Assembly (NCBI GenBank): GCA_015698045.1
Contig: BLAL01000306.1
Location: 124,001 to 188,000 of the forward strand
DNA length: 64,000 nt
Reading direction: 5' to 3'
Origin: Rhizophagus clarus
Taxonomy: Eukaryota > Glomeromycota > Glomeromycetes > Glomerales > Glomeraceae
In this document: piece after piece, positions 27,690 through 41,437 of the stretch
Layout: each line of letters starts with the position of its first letter
Numbering within the stretch: position 1 is the first letter of the stretch
Program-made: the position numbers and the translations under genes
Notes under the pieces: model-generated
Told to the model about the DNA's origin: nothing
Seen by the model: the letters and a program-made list of their open reading frames with translations, nothing else
Database searches by the model: none

Positions 27690-30600
27690 TTAATGACGAA
27701 TGCAGCATCGTCCTTCATATCATTATTCCCTTAGAATTTATTTAATTACAAAAATTTTTTGACCGGTAATTTCTTATTTAATAATAATTTCAAAAAATTA
27801 AAAGAAAATTATAAAATAATTTATTGTCCAATTCATCAGAGACTTCAATCACAGCAATGCAGAGCACAAATTATTAGTTATAGCATGAAAATTTTCATAC
27901 CATTGTAATTCGTAGTTGGTAGAAGTGAATAATCACACGATTTTGCTCTAGAATTATAGATGATGAACTTCAAACGAAAGAAATGGGGAACATGTGCTTA
28001 AATGGGGATTGCTCAAAATCCTGAACTTCCTTTATTTATATAGTAATTCTGTAATTGTAATTTGACTATTCATATCACATTTTAATTATATCACTTTTTT
28101 CTGACGCGTAATAATATTTTTTGCTAGTGTACAAATAATAACCATAATACATAAATGCAATTTGTATAAAAAAGGTAACTTCTAAAAAAGTTATTTTAAT
28201 AAAAGTTTTACGTGTTGTCAAATGCGTAAAACTCTAAGGTCATAATGAAAATCTTTACTAGATATTATTATATAATTCCTTATAATACACACAATTATTC
28301 GATTCTAATTAAGCATTAAGAACTTCCATGACAATAGGTAATTTTTTGATAAAAATAATTTTTATTTGATAATGTTTTTTTATTGATGATAATTTAGTTT
28401 CTTTAATGCTATTATTATTTGGATGGTGATGATCGCTATACTGTGGTATGATCAATAATAATACCACCACAATTAAATGTTTTGTTAATTAGAAATCTCA
28501 TTCCATAATATTTCTTTCTTCATTATTACTCCATAATAATTTTTACCGTCTGATTTCAATTTAGATGAATTATATAAATGATCCACTAGAACTAAAGAAA
28601 AATATTTTGTATATTTCTTGCATGCCTTGATATATAAGTTATGATTTTCATTGGAAAAAAAAAAAATTTTAAATGATTTTTTTTAATGTAATTTCTTTAT
28701 TATGTACTTGAAATATTTGATGCATAATTTTTTCACACAAAAAAAAAAAAAATGTTATTTTTTATCGCATGCTTGATATTATAGCAGAAACCTTAAAAAC
28801 TAGTAGTAAAAAAAAATTTATATGTATAAAAGAAATCAAGGTACCTAATTCCTAACATTAACGTTAAGAATTAATGTTTTTTTTGCGTTTTCCGTTACAG
28901 TATTAAAATTTCTTTTTTATATCAATCTCTCTATAATTTCTTCATTCGATTTCTCTCTTTCTGTATATAAATGTTCGTAATTGCCACCTGATGTTGAAAC
29001 AGAGAAAAAAATCAATATATTTAAATATTTCCACTTGATTACTTACCTAGGCATTCGAGACATTTTGTAGAGCAAGATCACTCCACCTACCATTTTCATT
29101 TACTATGCTGTGGCATTTGCACTGTTCGTACTGTGGAATACAGATTTAGTTAAAATCTTTGTTGTCGACTATGATAAAGTTTAACATGCAGAGTGTATCT
29201 GCATTTCCAAAATTTTTATTGACATTGGAACATTGCCTTTTGTCTGCCAAAGGATTCCATGGCCTTAGTAGGGATAATGACAAGAAACATGTAAAATTTC
29301 TATTTTTATTAAATTGTAAAATTTCTCCCTTGTTTGATGATGATCAAGTAAGAAAATTCTTCCTGTACTGGCGGGAAAGTACCAATATTACTAGCCGAGT
29401 GTCAACTGATGTCATATCTTGATTTATTAAATTCTGCTTTTATGAAAGGTTAACCAACCATACACTTTAATATTAGCCGCAGATTTCTCCCAGAATGCTT
29501 GATTTTTACCTAAAATATCGTCTGTGGACAAGCGCTATATAAAGCTTCTATAGTAAATTGTAAAGCATCTTTAATGTTTTCATCAACTACTCTTATCATT
29601 AGCCACTTTGAAAATTTTCATTTTCATAACAATAATAAAAGCAAAAAATCAATTTTGAAGTCTTGATTTTAATCCTAATATTTTATAAAATATAATATCA
29701 AAATAAGCAACATTAATAAAAATGGAGCGTAACGTAATTTAATTATTTTCCACCCTTTCCTCTTTTTTGATTATAATTATAACTGATAATATTCTTTTTT
29801 TGTCTTATAATAATCTTTTTTGTGGTAATCGGCGCCTTTGGTGGCAATTGCTTTAAATCAAGGATCATTTAATCATTTATTTTGTGGCAATGCAAGGCTG
29901 GGTAGTGGTTACTCTGAAAGTTGCACTTATCGTTGTGTGTAATATTATAATAGCCATGATGATACTTGGGAGACATGCTGCACTCTGAACAACGTGACTT
30001 TCTTTCAAGCTTCTTTGAATACACTTGTATAAAGTTTACTGATTTCAGAGGAGAAATCGGTTACGTGCCTTCCTTATAACAGTCAAAGAGTAAGATTGAA
30101 CTAGAACGTTCATAAGATTGCATCAGGTTCGGGTTCTCTTCGGATCATCAGTACTGACCTTGAAGACTTGAGGTAATAATAGATCATTCTGATAGGTCAG
30201 TGCATTTTCATCAGCAAAAATAAAATTCTGTTTCATTAACATCAGAATATTACTATTTTTTATCCGAGTCTAAACAAAAACCATTAGACACACTTTTACA
30301 TTACTACGGTAACAGAAGATAAAAAATGCTTAGAAATGATATGTTGCAAATAGGAATCGTCACTTGCATTCCTCAGTTCAAGCCAGGTATGTAACAGCCT
30401 CAAGTTAGTATATTCTAGCACAAATGTAAAAAACTCTCAATTTTTTCAGTTTCACACCCAAGAGATGAAAGTGTTCCGGAATAAGCTTTGCAATGAAATA
30501 TTTTTCGCGGGATAAAAACATGGGACCGGCGTAGATCGTAATGAAACTATGCGCGAGTACATTTCTACTATGTTGCAGTAATGTTGATCATGGGTATTGG

Positions 30601-31635
30601 GTATTTTGCTAATTTTCTCCTTTTCAGATGAATATAGATATGATCAAGAAAAAAGTAAAAGGCTGATGGTCGATTACGATTACGTCTATGGTATAGTCTA
30701 ATAATGAAGTAGTACATTATTTGATTAAATCCGTTATAGATCTCTCTGGCTCTTTGCATTTTCTTGTAATTCATAAATAACTTTTTTTCCTTAAGAGAAT
30801 ATATTAATACTACACTCTCATTCCAGAAATCCGAAAACCTTATTTGCGTTACAGAAGACAACTAGTTTAGAATATCAACCAGCTAGGGAGCTTATTTCAG
30901 ACGAATATGAGAAAATGAAAGCAGGATGATGATGATCACCGGTTTCCGGTTACTATAACCGCTCGTTTTTTTTTTTTTATTAAAAATTGTGGACGGATGA
31001 CAATTGAAATGTATAATGGTTATTAAGGATTCTATCATGTCGAAATAATATGGTCCATTACACCAATTCGTTATTTTCATTATTAATACTACTCAACATA
31101 AACCATTGAATCAAATTTGCTGTAAAATTTTTCATTACATTGCTTATCGCCCGATAATTGTATCTCTCCTTCTTAAGGTTGCACGTCTTCGTGGTCAATT
31201 TAAAGTAGATTGGCATATAATCCATGTTGAAATTCATTTTATTATCTTTTGGGACGTTAATCAAGCTTATAATAAGATGACTTATTGTCTTTCTGCCTCC
31301 ATGACTTAATTTTAACTGGGTTGATATGAATCCGCATCGTTATATCTTCAAAACGCAACAAGTTAGTATGTCGAATTATTTATCCTATTTTTGATTGATT
31401 CTATACAAATTAACTTACATTCAAGCCTCGAATTTATAATCGTTTTCGTCTTTTGTTTCCATAATTCAATTTAAATGTGTCGATATATATGATAATGTAA
31501 ATTCGTTTTCTATCAATTAAGCTATTGCGGTGAATTAGGGAAAGATGATTAAGGGAAAGGAAAAGAGATATGGGTAAGGTTGATTAGAGAGATTAGGACA
31601 GGGTGATTAAGCGTTAGGAAAGGAATTAGGTAGGG
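27690..31635. other. Long AT-rich gene desert
   Basis: About 4 kb with only short chance frames, A/T homopolymers (28657, 28738) and no recognised protein, tRNA or rRNA sequence. A GGTGATTAG/GGTTGATTAG-type G-rich repeat occurs at about 31537-31640. Confidence 0.5.
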
Positions 31636-31639
31636 TGAT

Positions 31640-31935
31640 AGCTAGCGTCAAATTTTTATAGCGCCTGATAAATTTCTGTACTTGATCCTTGGACATTTCA
31701 GCCACCCTTTTATAAGCATCAAGTGCATCTTGGGATAATGTTGATTTTGGATTGTATCCAAAATCCTTTATTTAGTACTATAAAGTCCTTTTCAATGCCC
31801 ATTTGAATAATTTTTGTACTCGATCGTAGCAGTAGCAACAACATCATCGAAATATCTTGCAAACTCGATACACCCACAAGAAGCAATAAAGAATAATTTT
31901 GGATTATATGTCGTAATCCTTTTTTCCAAACTTCA
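31640..31935 (-). pseudogene. Possible decayed coding remnant
   Basis: The minus strand reads NPKSTLSQDALDAYKRVAEM then SKDQVQKFIRRYKNLT, and further upstream FARYFDDVVATATIEYKNYS in a shifted frame. Codon texture differs from the AT-rich surroundings. I do not recognise the family. Confidence 0.3.
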
Positions 31936-31939
31936 CCAA

Positions 31940-33495
31940 CAACCAGGGCGTAATTAGGGAGTGGATAATCTGTTAATCATCATCGCATCCATCTTCTATC
32001 CTATTTCATAATTCAATTTAAATGAATTATTACGTATTGCTGTACTGTTGTGCTATTGTCTCATAATCCCTTTTACCATATCCAGTAAATGCTTACAGTA
32101 ACTTGTAGCCCTCCTGTTTCATAATCGGTAAATCCGTCGTTCAATTAATATTAGTGTCGGAAACTAAAAAAAAGGAAAAAGATAACAATATTAGTACTGT
32201 AGAGGAAAACCAAATGTAAAATATTACTTCAAGAAAGATATTCAATTCATGAGATGATTTAGTTAGCCCAAAAACTCAACCCCAACGCGATGAACTCGTT
32301 TCATTACGTCTACATTACGTTGTCATTACGTTATCATGTTATACACCAACATTAAACCACTATTAATTTGAGTATTTGTTATGCCAAAATATTGACATAT
32401 CAACATTACACAGGTTTACTGCAATTATTACCGTCCATTTGAATGTTACATCACCCTTTAACGCCTAATTATTTCTCAAAGTATTTCTACATATATTTGA
32501 CAACGTCTAACTTACTTTCGATACATATTATAAGAAAAGGTTAACTTTAAAAGGTAGCAAAATACTAAAGCATTTTAATGAGATCTAGTAAAGTAATTTC
32601 ATTCTTTTACATTGATAGTTCAAAAAAGTGGTTTTTATACTTAAAAAAAAGATTGATATGTTTGTGGAAGATCTGTTGAACTGTCAGACTGTCAGATGGG
32701 TAATACATGCATAATACAGATCATAATAATCTTTTCAAATAAATACAATAAATAAATTGATACAAATTAGAGAATACAATAAAAAAAAAAAAAAAAAAAA
32801 TCTTTCGTTTATAAAATTTATTTCAAATTGTTTCAGATAAATTAATATCACTATATCTGAATAATTATTATTTTCTTTTTCGATCAAAAAAGTCAATCAT
32901 TTCTTTTTAAAGATAAAAAATAATTTATTTACGTAACTAAACCGAATTAAGAATGTTATCCAATTTTTTTTTTTTTTTCAAAAATATCTTTCCTTTACGA
33001 TCCCGTGCCCTTTCATTTTTTTCCAAAAATGGTTCGTTAATAAAGATATATATATTTTTTTTTATTCCGAATTCTGAAAATTACCGAAATATTATTAATT
33101 AATTACTGGGATTGATTTTTTTGGGGGTGGACAGATTGATTTATCATGACTAAAATGAGGGATGAATTAAAAATCCTCATGTTTTGACGAAAAACATGTC
33201 GATTCCATGTTTCAAGGAGGATGTCAGAATGAAACGTGTAAAGGAGGGAGAAGAGGGGGGAAAAATATCTGATGCGATTGTTTTTTTTTTCAAATAAATA
33301 AATAAAAAAAAAAAACTTTGAATGTCAATAAAAAAAAACTTGAATTTAAAAAAAAAAAAATAATATAAAATTATTTAGTAATATTTTTTCTTGAAAAAAA
33401 AAAAAACGATGTAATGTTTTGTAAATGTTTATTTTAAATAATCATATTACATTCATGCCAATTTTGTTGATAAAGTTAAGTAAAAAAAATTTCCG

Positions 33496-33536
<41 letters not shown>

Positions 33537-36374
33537 ATAATAATAATAATAATAAAGTGCGCAGTTAATCTTTTTCTTTTTAATATAACCGTAGAATTTA
33601 CATTGTAAATCCGTAGATATTACACCGCAGAATACATAAATAGGGATTATCTAAAAAGTAATTCTCCACAGAAAAAAAAAAATAAAATAAAGTTTCATCT
33701 CCGCAATTGAATATTATAAATAACAGATAACCTATCAAAAATAATTAAAATAAAATAAAATAAAAAAAACCCCCCCCCATTTTACCCCATATTTTTTTTA
33801 TATTATGTCAATAGTTTCAAAAATTGACTTGTAATTACTTGCTTTATTAGGAATATACATGCAAAAAGGTGAAAATACTTTTACCTTATAAGGAAAAGTG
33901 TTTGTGCTTGAGTGACATTTTTAACTTGTGATAATTTAAGTGTGATAAGAAAATTTCAGGAGTTCAAATAAAGAATAATTATCAAACTTGTATGTAAAAA
34001 AAATACTTGATAACGTTTGGTACGCGAAAAATGCAGTATCGTACAGCAGCAGTTTTTTCTTATTATTCTTTCGAATTCCATGATTCCATAATTTTGTACG
34101 ACAGTAAATATTATTGTATATATTGTATACAGTATATCATATTGTATGTATATATATATTGTATATATATATGTTAATTATTACCGTATATTACCGTATA
34201 TTATGTATTATAAAATGTATTTATTGTATATCAGATATATTGATATACATCATTTTTCCGAGAGAAAATCGAACAACGGAACAAGCGAGTAATAAAAAAG
34301 TAAAAACTGAGTTTAATAAATACAATTTGTATCATATAGAACAATATAGAATAAAAATATAATAAACTTAATAAACTTCTCTCCCCTGAACTTTCTTTCA
34401 AAACTTTCTTTCTTTATTGCATGATAAACAATAGAATTCGATTCACTTTGTTTTTCTTTTATATAAATACTTGAAGATAAAAAATGAGAATAACGAGTAA
34501 AAAAAAGTAAGAATATTTTCTTTAAAATTTGATCAGGAGAACAAAACAATAAATGTCGGCGTACGCAATGTATGTAACTCGATCACGATGGGCTTCGAGA
34601 CTCAATGGTTACTTAATTTAAACTTTTTTGATTTTACCAAATGTGACAAGTATTTTCATTGTATATGCTTCTTTTCATCATTTCGTTTCGTTTAGAAAAT
34701 AACGTTCAAACAAGATGATTTGATGATGATCCCATGACATCTCATGACCAAAATGTTTATGACGAAACAAAAATTAAGAGATTAAACAATGAATATGGAT
34801 AAAAAAAAAAAAATTTTTTTGGGGAAGTTTCCCTGAGTTTCCCATAAAGTTTTTTCCCTTTTATGGAAAATAGGTTCCAATAATGGATCAGAATCTCCGA
34901 ACTTTTCAACCAATTAGAAAACAAATTAATTATAAATGATCACATGATTAAGAATAAATTACTGGTGTAGTCTATTCATTTATATTTTTCCGAAGGTATT
35001 TTGTGTAAAAAACTTGTTTGAATTTAATTGGAGGAATTGATGAAAACACAAAAACAATATGTTACATAAACTGTTGGTGTTGGGGTCATGATAAGAGATA
35101 CGAAAAGGAAAAAACAAATATGATGATTATTTTTAAATTTGTTGTTTTTGTTGTTGTATGTTGTTGCCGTTGTTATAATGTAATTATTACTTTAATTAGT
35201 AAGTAATGGGACTTTTGATTGAAAGGACATAAGAAGAAAAAAAAGAATTGTTTGACCTTCTTTTGTGACTTGTGTTCGTTCCTTTTTATAAAAGAGAATT
35301 GTTTATTCGTCAGAGCACTTTATTATAAGTATTCAATTTAAACTAAAAATGGTGGTCAAGTGGTAAGGGCGCTGCGGAAGTGAATTTCTGGGCTGAAACA
35401 ATTAAACAAAGTTAAATCACAATCATATCGGAAGTGAGAATATCCGGGCTTTATTATTTCATTTCTCTTTATTTCCCTTTATAATACTTTAAAAACATAT
35501 CAAAAAATCGAAATATAAACGTTTTCTATTCCGGTATTTTTGTTATTTATTGTCACAAAAATGTTTCTGTTGATCCATTCTTCTTTTTGATATTATGACT
35601 TTGCCACATCTTGTGTTGTAAAATAATCTAAATATTCATTTTATAAAAATAGAAATCTCTATAGAAATAATAAGAAAAGAGAAGAATGAGAAATAAAAAG
35701 TAAATGGGGCATTAATGCATTACGTACTTTACTGGTATTTATCCTAAAATATCACAACAATCACTTGAAATCGCAAAAATCACTAAAAATCGTGCCAATT
35801 TCCCCAATTTCCCCAATTTCCCTCATTTATTTCACTATATACTTTATGCGGTAATACCAGCATAATATGGTATGGTTAAAAAGTACTCTAATATAAATAA
35901 TAATTATTATTAATAATGTTGTTGACACATTAAAAATATATCTGCAGATATTTCCTAATATATATTCTGACAACAACACTAACAACAACGCATTTTATTT
36001 ATATTATTTATATAATATGACTGATATTATTTTTTTTATTTATTTATACTTATTTTATTTTATTTACTTTTACTTTTACTTTACTTTACTTTCCGTGTAT
36101 ATTGGTTTTATGGGCGTAATTTTTTTTTTTTTTTTTTGGTTTATATATAACGTTTCTCGACTTTTTTTTTGAATTTTTTCAGTTTCAAAAAATTTCTCTT
36201 TTCTTTTTTTTTATATCCGTATATTATTTTGTTTAATCCGGATATATATATATATATTTTTTTTTTCCTAAATTTTTTTTTAAATTTTCTTTTGAACGAG
36301 AAGCTCCTCCAAAAAAAAAAGAAAGAGAAATAATAGTTTTCCTTCAAAGACATTTTTTATTATTTTATAAAAAC
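31940..36374. other. AT-rich non-coding DNA with homopolymers and microsatellites
   Basis: Includes A or T runs of 15-34 bases (32782, 33501), a TAA microsatellite (33534-33556), a C run near 33771, a TA/TGTA-rich region (34108-34250) and a TTTCCCC triplet repeat near 35797. The last 300 bp (36060-36370) are T-rich and form the 5' flank of the F-box gene. No gene recognised. Confidence 0.55.
33501..33556. repeat. Poly-T tract followed by TAA microsatellite
   Basis: A T run of about 34 bases is followed by (TAA)n of about eight units. Such tracts are prone to length error in sequencing. Confidence 0.9.
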
Positions 36375-37760
36375 ATGGTTTCAAAAATGATACGAATGAA
36401 AAATTCCAGTAAAAGGTTTCCTATAGCCAAACTTCCTTATGATATTATAGAAAACATCATAAAAGTGTCCATAACAAACACATCATTAACATTATCCGGT
36501 TCTCAATTAATTTTCGTTAATCGTTTATTTGCAAAAATATCAATTCCCTACATATGGAAACATTTATATTTAATAGAACCTCAAGAACGAAAAATTTTCA
36601 ATACATTATTAACTTCACCGGATGAATTAATGTTTGATTATAAATCATTCGTAAGAAGGATTACTATATGTCCTATATCAATGTCAAATATGAACTCTGG
36701 TGGTTTATTAAGAACTTTACAAATTGTTCAAGCCTTATTTTCTTCTCAACCTATGATTGGAATTTCAATTGAAGATAAATTAAATTTCTGTCATATTTGT
36801 CATGTAGGAAAAGAGATCACCACTAATCAAGTTTCAAAAAATGTGACGACTTGGAAAGGATTACAAGAACTCAAATTGGATTCAAGTCATTTGTCTTTTA
36901 ATGATGATTTATTAGGTGAACTTTTACCTAATTTTTCTTTATTGGTCGATAAACGTAAAGGAATTTATGGTGGGTTACAAAAACTCTCCTTAAGTGGATC
37001 AAATTTTACCGACCAAGGTATATTACAACATGTTATCCCTCACGTTAAAGATACTTTAATCGAATTTAATGCCGGGTACGGGGGAATGAATTCTACTGAA
37101 AACATTACGGGATTTTCGATACTTGAATTATTAAAGAACTGTAGAAAACTTGAAAGGATTTATTTAGAAGGGGTCGATTTAAATGATTCTGATTTTATTA
37201 ATATGATGCAAGATGATGATGAAGATGATGAAGCTTATTGTGATGAATTATTGGATGACAATTTATCCGATTTTGACGTTGATTGTGATTCTTCACCAAA
37301 TAATTCTTTAATTATACCACATCCATCTCAAGTCTCTTTCAATCAACATATTTCGGCTGAAATAAAACATATTTATATTGGTAAAACTAGTCAACCAACT
37401 TTTACTCATACGGGTCTTTTATCCCTTTTATCACTTTGTCATAAATCACTTCAAATCTTGGAGATAGATTTGGATCATATATCCCAATCTGTTTTATTGG
37501 ATGTTTTTATACCATTATTTTCTTGCACGAAATTACAAGAAATTCATTTGGTTTCAGAAAGTTGGTCTGAATGGGCTTTACATTATCCACAACCTCGTTA
37601 CGAATATGAGATACAAGCAAAAGAAGCCATGTGGAGATGGAAATTGAAGAGTTATTGGGGCTTGAGCAAAGAATTAATTGAACAAGTTGGCGAGAGGATT
37701 GAGAATTTACGTGTATTTAATATACTTGGTGAAAATTATCTTAAAAACAAGATGATGTAG
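36375..37760 (+). CDS. F-box/leucine-rich-repeat-like protein (461 aa)
   Basis: Single-exon intact gene. Residues about 15-65 fit an F-box: FPIAKLPYDIIENIIKVSIT, SQLIFVNRLFAKISIPYIWK, HLYL. Such domains bind Skp1 in SCF ubiquitin ligases. The rest shows LRR-like repeats (LQELKLDSSHLSFNDDLLGE; LQKLSLSGSNFTDQGILQHV; LERIYLEGVDLNDSDFINMM; LQILEIDLDHISQSVLLDVF), likely the substrate-binding surface. An acidic loop (DDDEDDEAYCDELLDDN, about residues 277-293) interrupts the repeats. CHICHVGKE near residue 137 might bind metal. A second Met four codons in (MIRMKN) could be the true start. F-box/LRR families are large in these fungi; the specific target cannot be guessed. Confidence 0.85.
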   Translation: MVSKMIRMKNSSKRFPIAKLPYDIIENIIKVSITNTSLTLSGSQLIFVNRLFAKISIPYIWKHLYLIEPQERKIFNTLLTSPDELMFDYKSFVRRITICPISMSNMNSGGLLRTLQIVQALFSSQPMIGISIEDKLNFCHICHVGKEITTNQVSKNVTTWKGLQELKLDSSHLSFNDDLLGELLPNFSLLVDKRKGIYGGLQKLSLSGSNFTDQGILQHVIPHVKDTLIEFNAGYGGMNSTENITGFSILELLKNCRKLERIYLEGVDLNDSDFINMMQDDDEDDEAYCDELLDDNLSDFDVDCDSSPNNSLIIPHPSQVSFNQHISAEIKHIYIGKTSQPTFTHTGLLSLLSLCHKSLQILEIDLDHISQSVLLDVFIPLFSCTKLQEIHLVSESWSEWALHYPQPRYEYEIQAKEAMWRWKLKSYWGLSKELIEQVGERIENLRVFNILGENYLKNKMM

Positions 37761-40600
37761 ATGTTATATTGATGGTATGATGGTTGGATGGAGATAGTTA
37801 TTTTTTTTTTTTAATCATCGTTTTTTTTTTTTATTTTACACTTTTATATTTTTTTTTATTTTATTTTATTTCATTTTATTCTAAAAAAAAAATATTTTTT
37901 CTTATTTTACATTTTATTTTAAAAATTTATATTTTTTTTTCTTATTTTATATTTTATTCATTTTTATTTTTTTTTTTTTATTTCTTATTTTATATTTTAT
38001 TTCATTTTATTTTAAAAAAAAGTAGTTTTTTCTTTCTTTGTACATATTTTTTTATCCAAAAAATCAAAAATTTTTTTTTTTTCCTTTATTTATTCCTTTC
38101 CCAAAAGTATTTTCATTTAATTATTATTTTACATTTATCAAAAGTATTTTTTTATTGTTATATTCATTTATAATCATACATATATTTTATATAGTTAGTA
38201 TAGACGGGGTTCATTTTATTGAAAAAAAAAAAAAAAAAATTTCTCATATAAAATCCATATATATTAAAATTCATAGAACAAAAAAAATATATATATATAT
38301 ATTTAGTTTAAAGTAGTTTGAAATAGTTAAGAAATAGTTAAGAAATAGTTAAAAGATTATTTTTTTTTTTTAAAGTTCAAAAAGATATTTTTTTTTTTTC
38401 TAAATATTCAAATAAAAATCTAAAGAAAGAGTGCGTGTCAATTCAAAAAAAATACATCCCGTGGCGCATCAGTTTTTTTTTTTTGATTATCTCTGAAATT
38501 TTTTTCCTACTTTACAACGTTTTGAGTAAATAATAACGATGATTTGTACAAAAAAAGGGGGAGATAGAGGGGAAATAATATGCAAAACATTAGAGTAATT
38601 AAGGGAATACGACATGTAACATATTGCATTACATAAACTATCTTTTAGGTTTAAGAATAACTAGATTACTAGTTACCTAATTTAAATTACGATAGGGAAA
38701 TGAAATTACTAAAATGTATTAGTGTAAACGTAAGCGTCTGTCAGTGTCAGTTTGTCAGTGATTTGGTAATTTTTTACTACGGATTGTGTGAAAATTTACT
38801 TCTAGACTCTTTTTTATTTTTGATTTTAACAAAAATTTTTTTTGATTTTTGATTACTTATTAGATTTTTGATTATTGGTTCGTCATTTTTCTTTTCTTCT
38901 ATTCTTCTAATAATATAAAGGAATTGATCCTCCGAAAATAAAAATAAAAATCAAAATCACAATAAAAATAAAAATAAAATAAAATAAAATAAAAAGAATA
39001 AAATAAAGAATAAAATAAAAAGAATAAAATAAAATAAAATAAAATAAAATAAAATGAAATAAAATGAAATCAAAATATATTTAAACCCGATAAATAAATA
39101 ATATTCTAAAACTCGATATATGCATAAGAAGGTTTCATAAAAAAAAAAAAATTTTTTTTTTTTTTTTTTTTTTTATCCGTTAAAAATCCGTTTTTTTTTA
39201 AAAAAAGATTTTTTTGACCAAATAATATTATTATATATTACCCAAATATATGATTTTTCATCATTTTTTATGTTATTAGTTTATGTACGGTACTTATGTT
39301 TAAATTCTTTCTGATTATTGGTGCGTGATTACTTTAAAAAAAGAAAACCTGTTCATTTACCTGTAACATTGACTTGTACGTTCAATAGGAAAAAATTAAT
39401 GACGAACTTTTAATATATTGATGATGATATATACATTTTTTTGTAGTTAGTTTATACTAAAAAAGTAAATCAAACTCAAGTATATCACACAACATTTCAC
39501 ATTCAACAACATTTCAACAAAAAATACAAAAAATATTTATTATAAATAAATAGGGATGAATAGTCACTTTGTAAAACCATACTAAAAAAGAAGTGACTAA
39601 AATAAATTAACAAATTGATCATCATCATTTTCTCATATTTTTTGTCTGATTTTTTAAGGAGAAGGCTTTACAAAAAGTTCACAACACTAACTTATATATA
39701 TATATATATATAACAGATAATAACACTTACACATAAGTATGATTTTCGTGAAACAAATGTTTAATTGGCTATGATTAAGATTATAATCCGCCATATTGCA
39801 TAATTCCCAAAAAGATGCACGAAATGAACAATTTATTCTTTGACAATGAAAATTAAAATAAATTACTAAGAATCTGATAAAAATCAGGGTTCTTGATGAT
39901 ATAAATGATAAAATGACCATAAAATGATATATACCGTAAATGATGAATAATTCTGGTAAATTGAAGAATTTTTTAAGAATTTCTGGCAAATTCCATCTAT
40001 GCGCGAACCTGCATTTCAAAAAATTTGTCATGTGACAAACGATCCCTGTCAAAAAGCATATTATTAATCTAACCGCAATTGTATAATCCGTTTATTTTTT
40101 GAACATTCATTTATTTATTTATTTCAAGGGTACTTTTTTTTTTGCTTTTAATGATAAAAATAATAATATAACAATGGAAAATACCGAAATGTATTAAATA
40201 ATACACTACTGAGGAAAAGGTTTTGATTTGTTGTTTTTGTTTTTCCGAGTCAGACAGTCGGTTATTAATCAATATATTATTAATGCAACGCAGCAGGATT
40301 TTTTTGTTTACTTTTTGTAGGTCCCATGTGGTAAAAAGAATTTGAGTGACGTTATTCGAGGTGAATATTATGAGGTGGTCCTTGCACTCCTTGTGTAAAT
40401 GTGATCTTCTAGGTCGTGCAACTTAACTTCTTTGAATAATATATATGATATACAAAGTACAAAGTACAAGCTGTATTTATATTTTATTATGATATACAAG
40501 CTGTGCGTTATTAATCATTAGCAATTCTATAAAGAAACTTAATTAATAAGTAATTATTAAAATATGTGATTGTTGGAACGAATTAGTATAAAAATGGCAG
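37761..40600. other. AT-rich intergenic DNA
   Basis: Begins with about 500 bp of T-rich low-complexity 3' flank (37800-38240). Also holds an AAAAT microsatellite at 38935-39075 and poly-A/T tracts near 39140-39175. Frames of up to 129 aa here are translations of T runs (Phe/Leu) and are not genes. Confidence 0.55.
38935..39075 (+). repeat. AAAAT-type microsatellite
   Basis: Irregular repeats of AAAAT, with AAAGAAT interruptions, over about 140 bp. Confidence 0.85.
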
Positions 40601-40611
40601 ATTTCAACTGA

Positions 40612-40815
40612 ATATCTCCGTAGGAAATACCGCAGTATTCAACTGGATTTCCATAGAAAATGCCGCAGTACCCAGAATTCCATGAGAAATGCCGCAGTAT
40701 TTCTAGTAGGAGATGTCGCAGCATTCCATAGGGAATTACCGCAGTATCTAACCGGATTCCCAACCGGATTTCCCGCAGCATCCAAATCGTAATTAGGAAA
40801 TGACGCAACATTACA
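40612..40815. repeat. Degenerate ~30-bp tandem array with ACCGCAGTATTC core
   Basis: Seven copies of the core (C)CGCAGYATT, starting at about 40631, 40664, 40693, 40717, 40740, 40774 and 40804, with spacings of 23-34 bp. Spacers share GGAAATR and TTCCATAG-like words. It is far less AT-rich than its surroundings. A similar word, ATGCCGCAGTATAG, occurs alone near 59686. Could be a protein-binding array, a satellite or the subterminal region of a transposon. Confidence 0.7.
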
Positions 40816-41405
40816 TTTTTTAAATCATAAAAATAAGAAAGCTCTAGTGAAAGTAAAAATATTCTAGGCTATGGCGCAGGATCCGTTCAAACAAAAAATC
40901 AAAAAGTATTCACGTTTTCATATATTAGAATTTTATTCGTTCCTTCCGATCCTTTAATTGCATTAACTTTGTATTGTTTTACAAACCGTTTTTTACAACT
41001 AAGGTTAAAAGGCTTTCTTACATTGTTTTATTGAAAAAAGATGAATTCTCTTCAATTCGTTATTGGATAATCATCAAAAAACTCATTTCGTCGATTTCAA
41101 TAAAAAAAAAAGGTTCCGATCGGTTACGAATATAATGTGAAAATTATAAAATGAATAAAAAATTGAAATTTGAATTTCATAAGCTTGCTTGTGATTATAA
41201 TAAATAAGCAAAAAATGTACGCCTTACATTTCATAATTTTTTTTTTTTTTTCTTTTTTTCCTTTTTTTTTTTTTTTTTTTTTTTTAAAGAATGAAGATTT
41301 ATAAATTTTTTATTTGTTGAAAATATTTTTTTTTTTTTTTTTTTTTCTTCTTTCTATTTTCCTTTCAAACAGTTCTCAAACAAGAAATTATTTATTCATT
41401 ATTTC

Positions 41406-41437
<32 letters not shown>

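Noticed and set aside
35345-35450. tRNA-like A-box (GGTCAAGTGGTAAGG)
   Set aside because: The A-box consensus fits, but no B-box or clover-leaf acceptor pairing could be found downstream, so neither a tRNA nor a SINE is supported.
37784-38316. Open frames of 92-129 aa after the F-box gene
   Set aside because: They translate poly-T and TTTTA repeats (Phe, Leu, Tyr). No protein-like composition.
40557-40811. 84-aa minus-strand frame with MLRHF repeats
   Set aside because: Its repeats simply mirror the 30-bp DNA array. No independent protein evidence.
40612-40815. CRISPR array
   Set aside because: Repeats are degenerate, spacing is uneven and the organism is eukaryotic. No cas genes.
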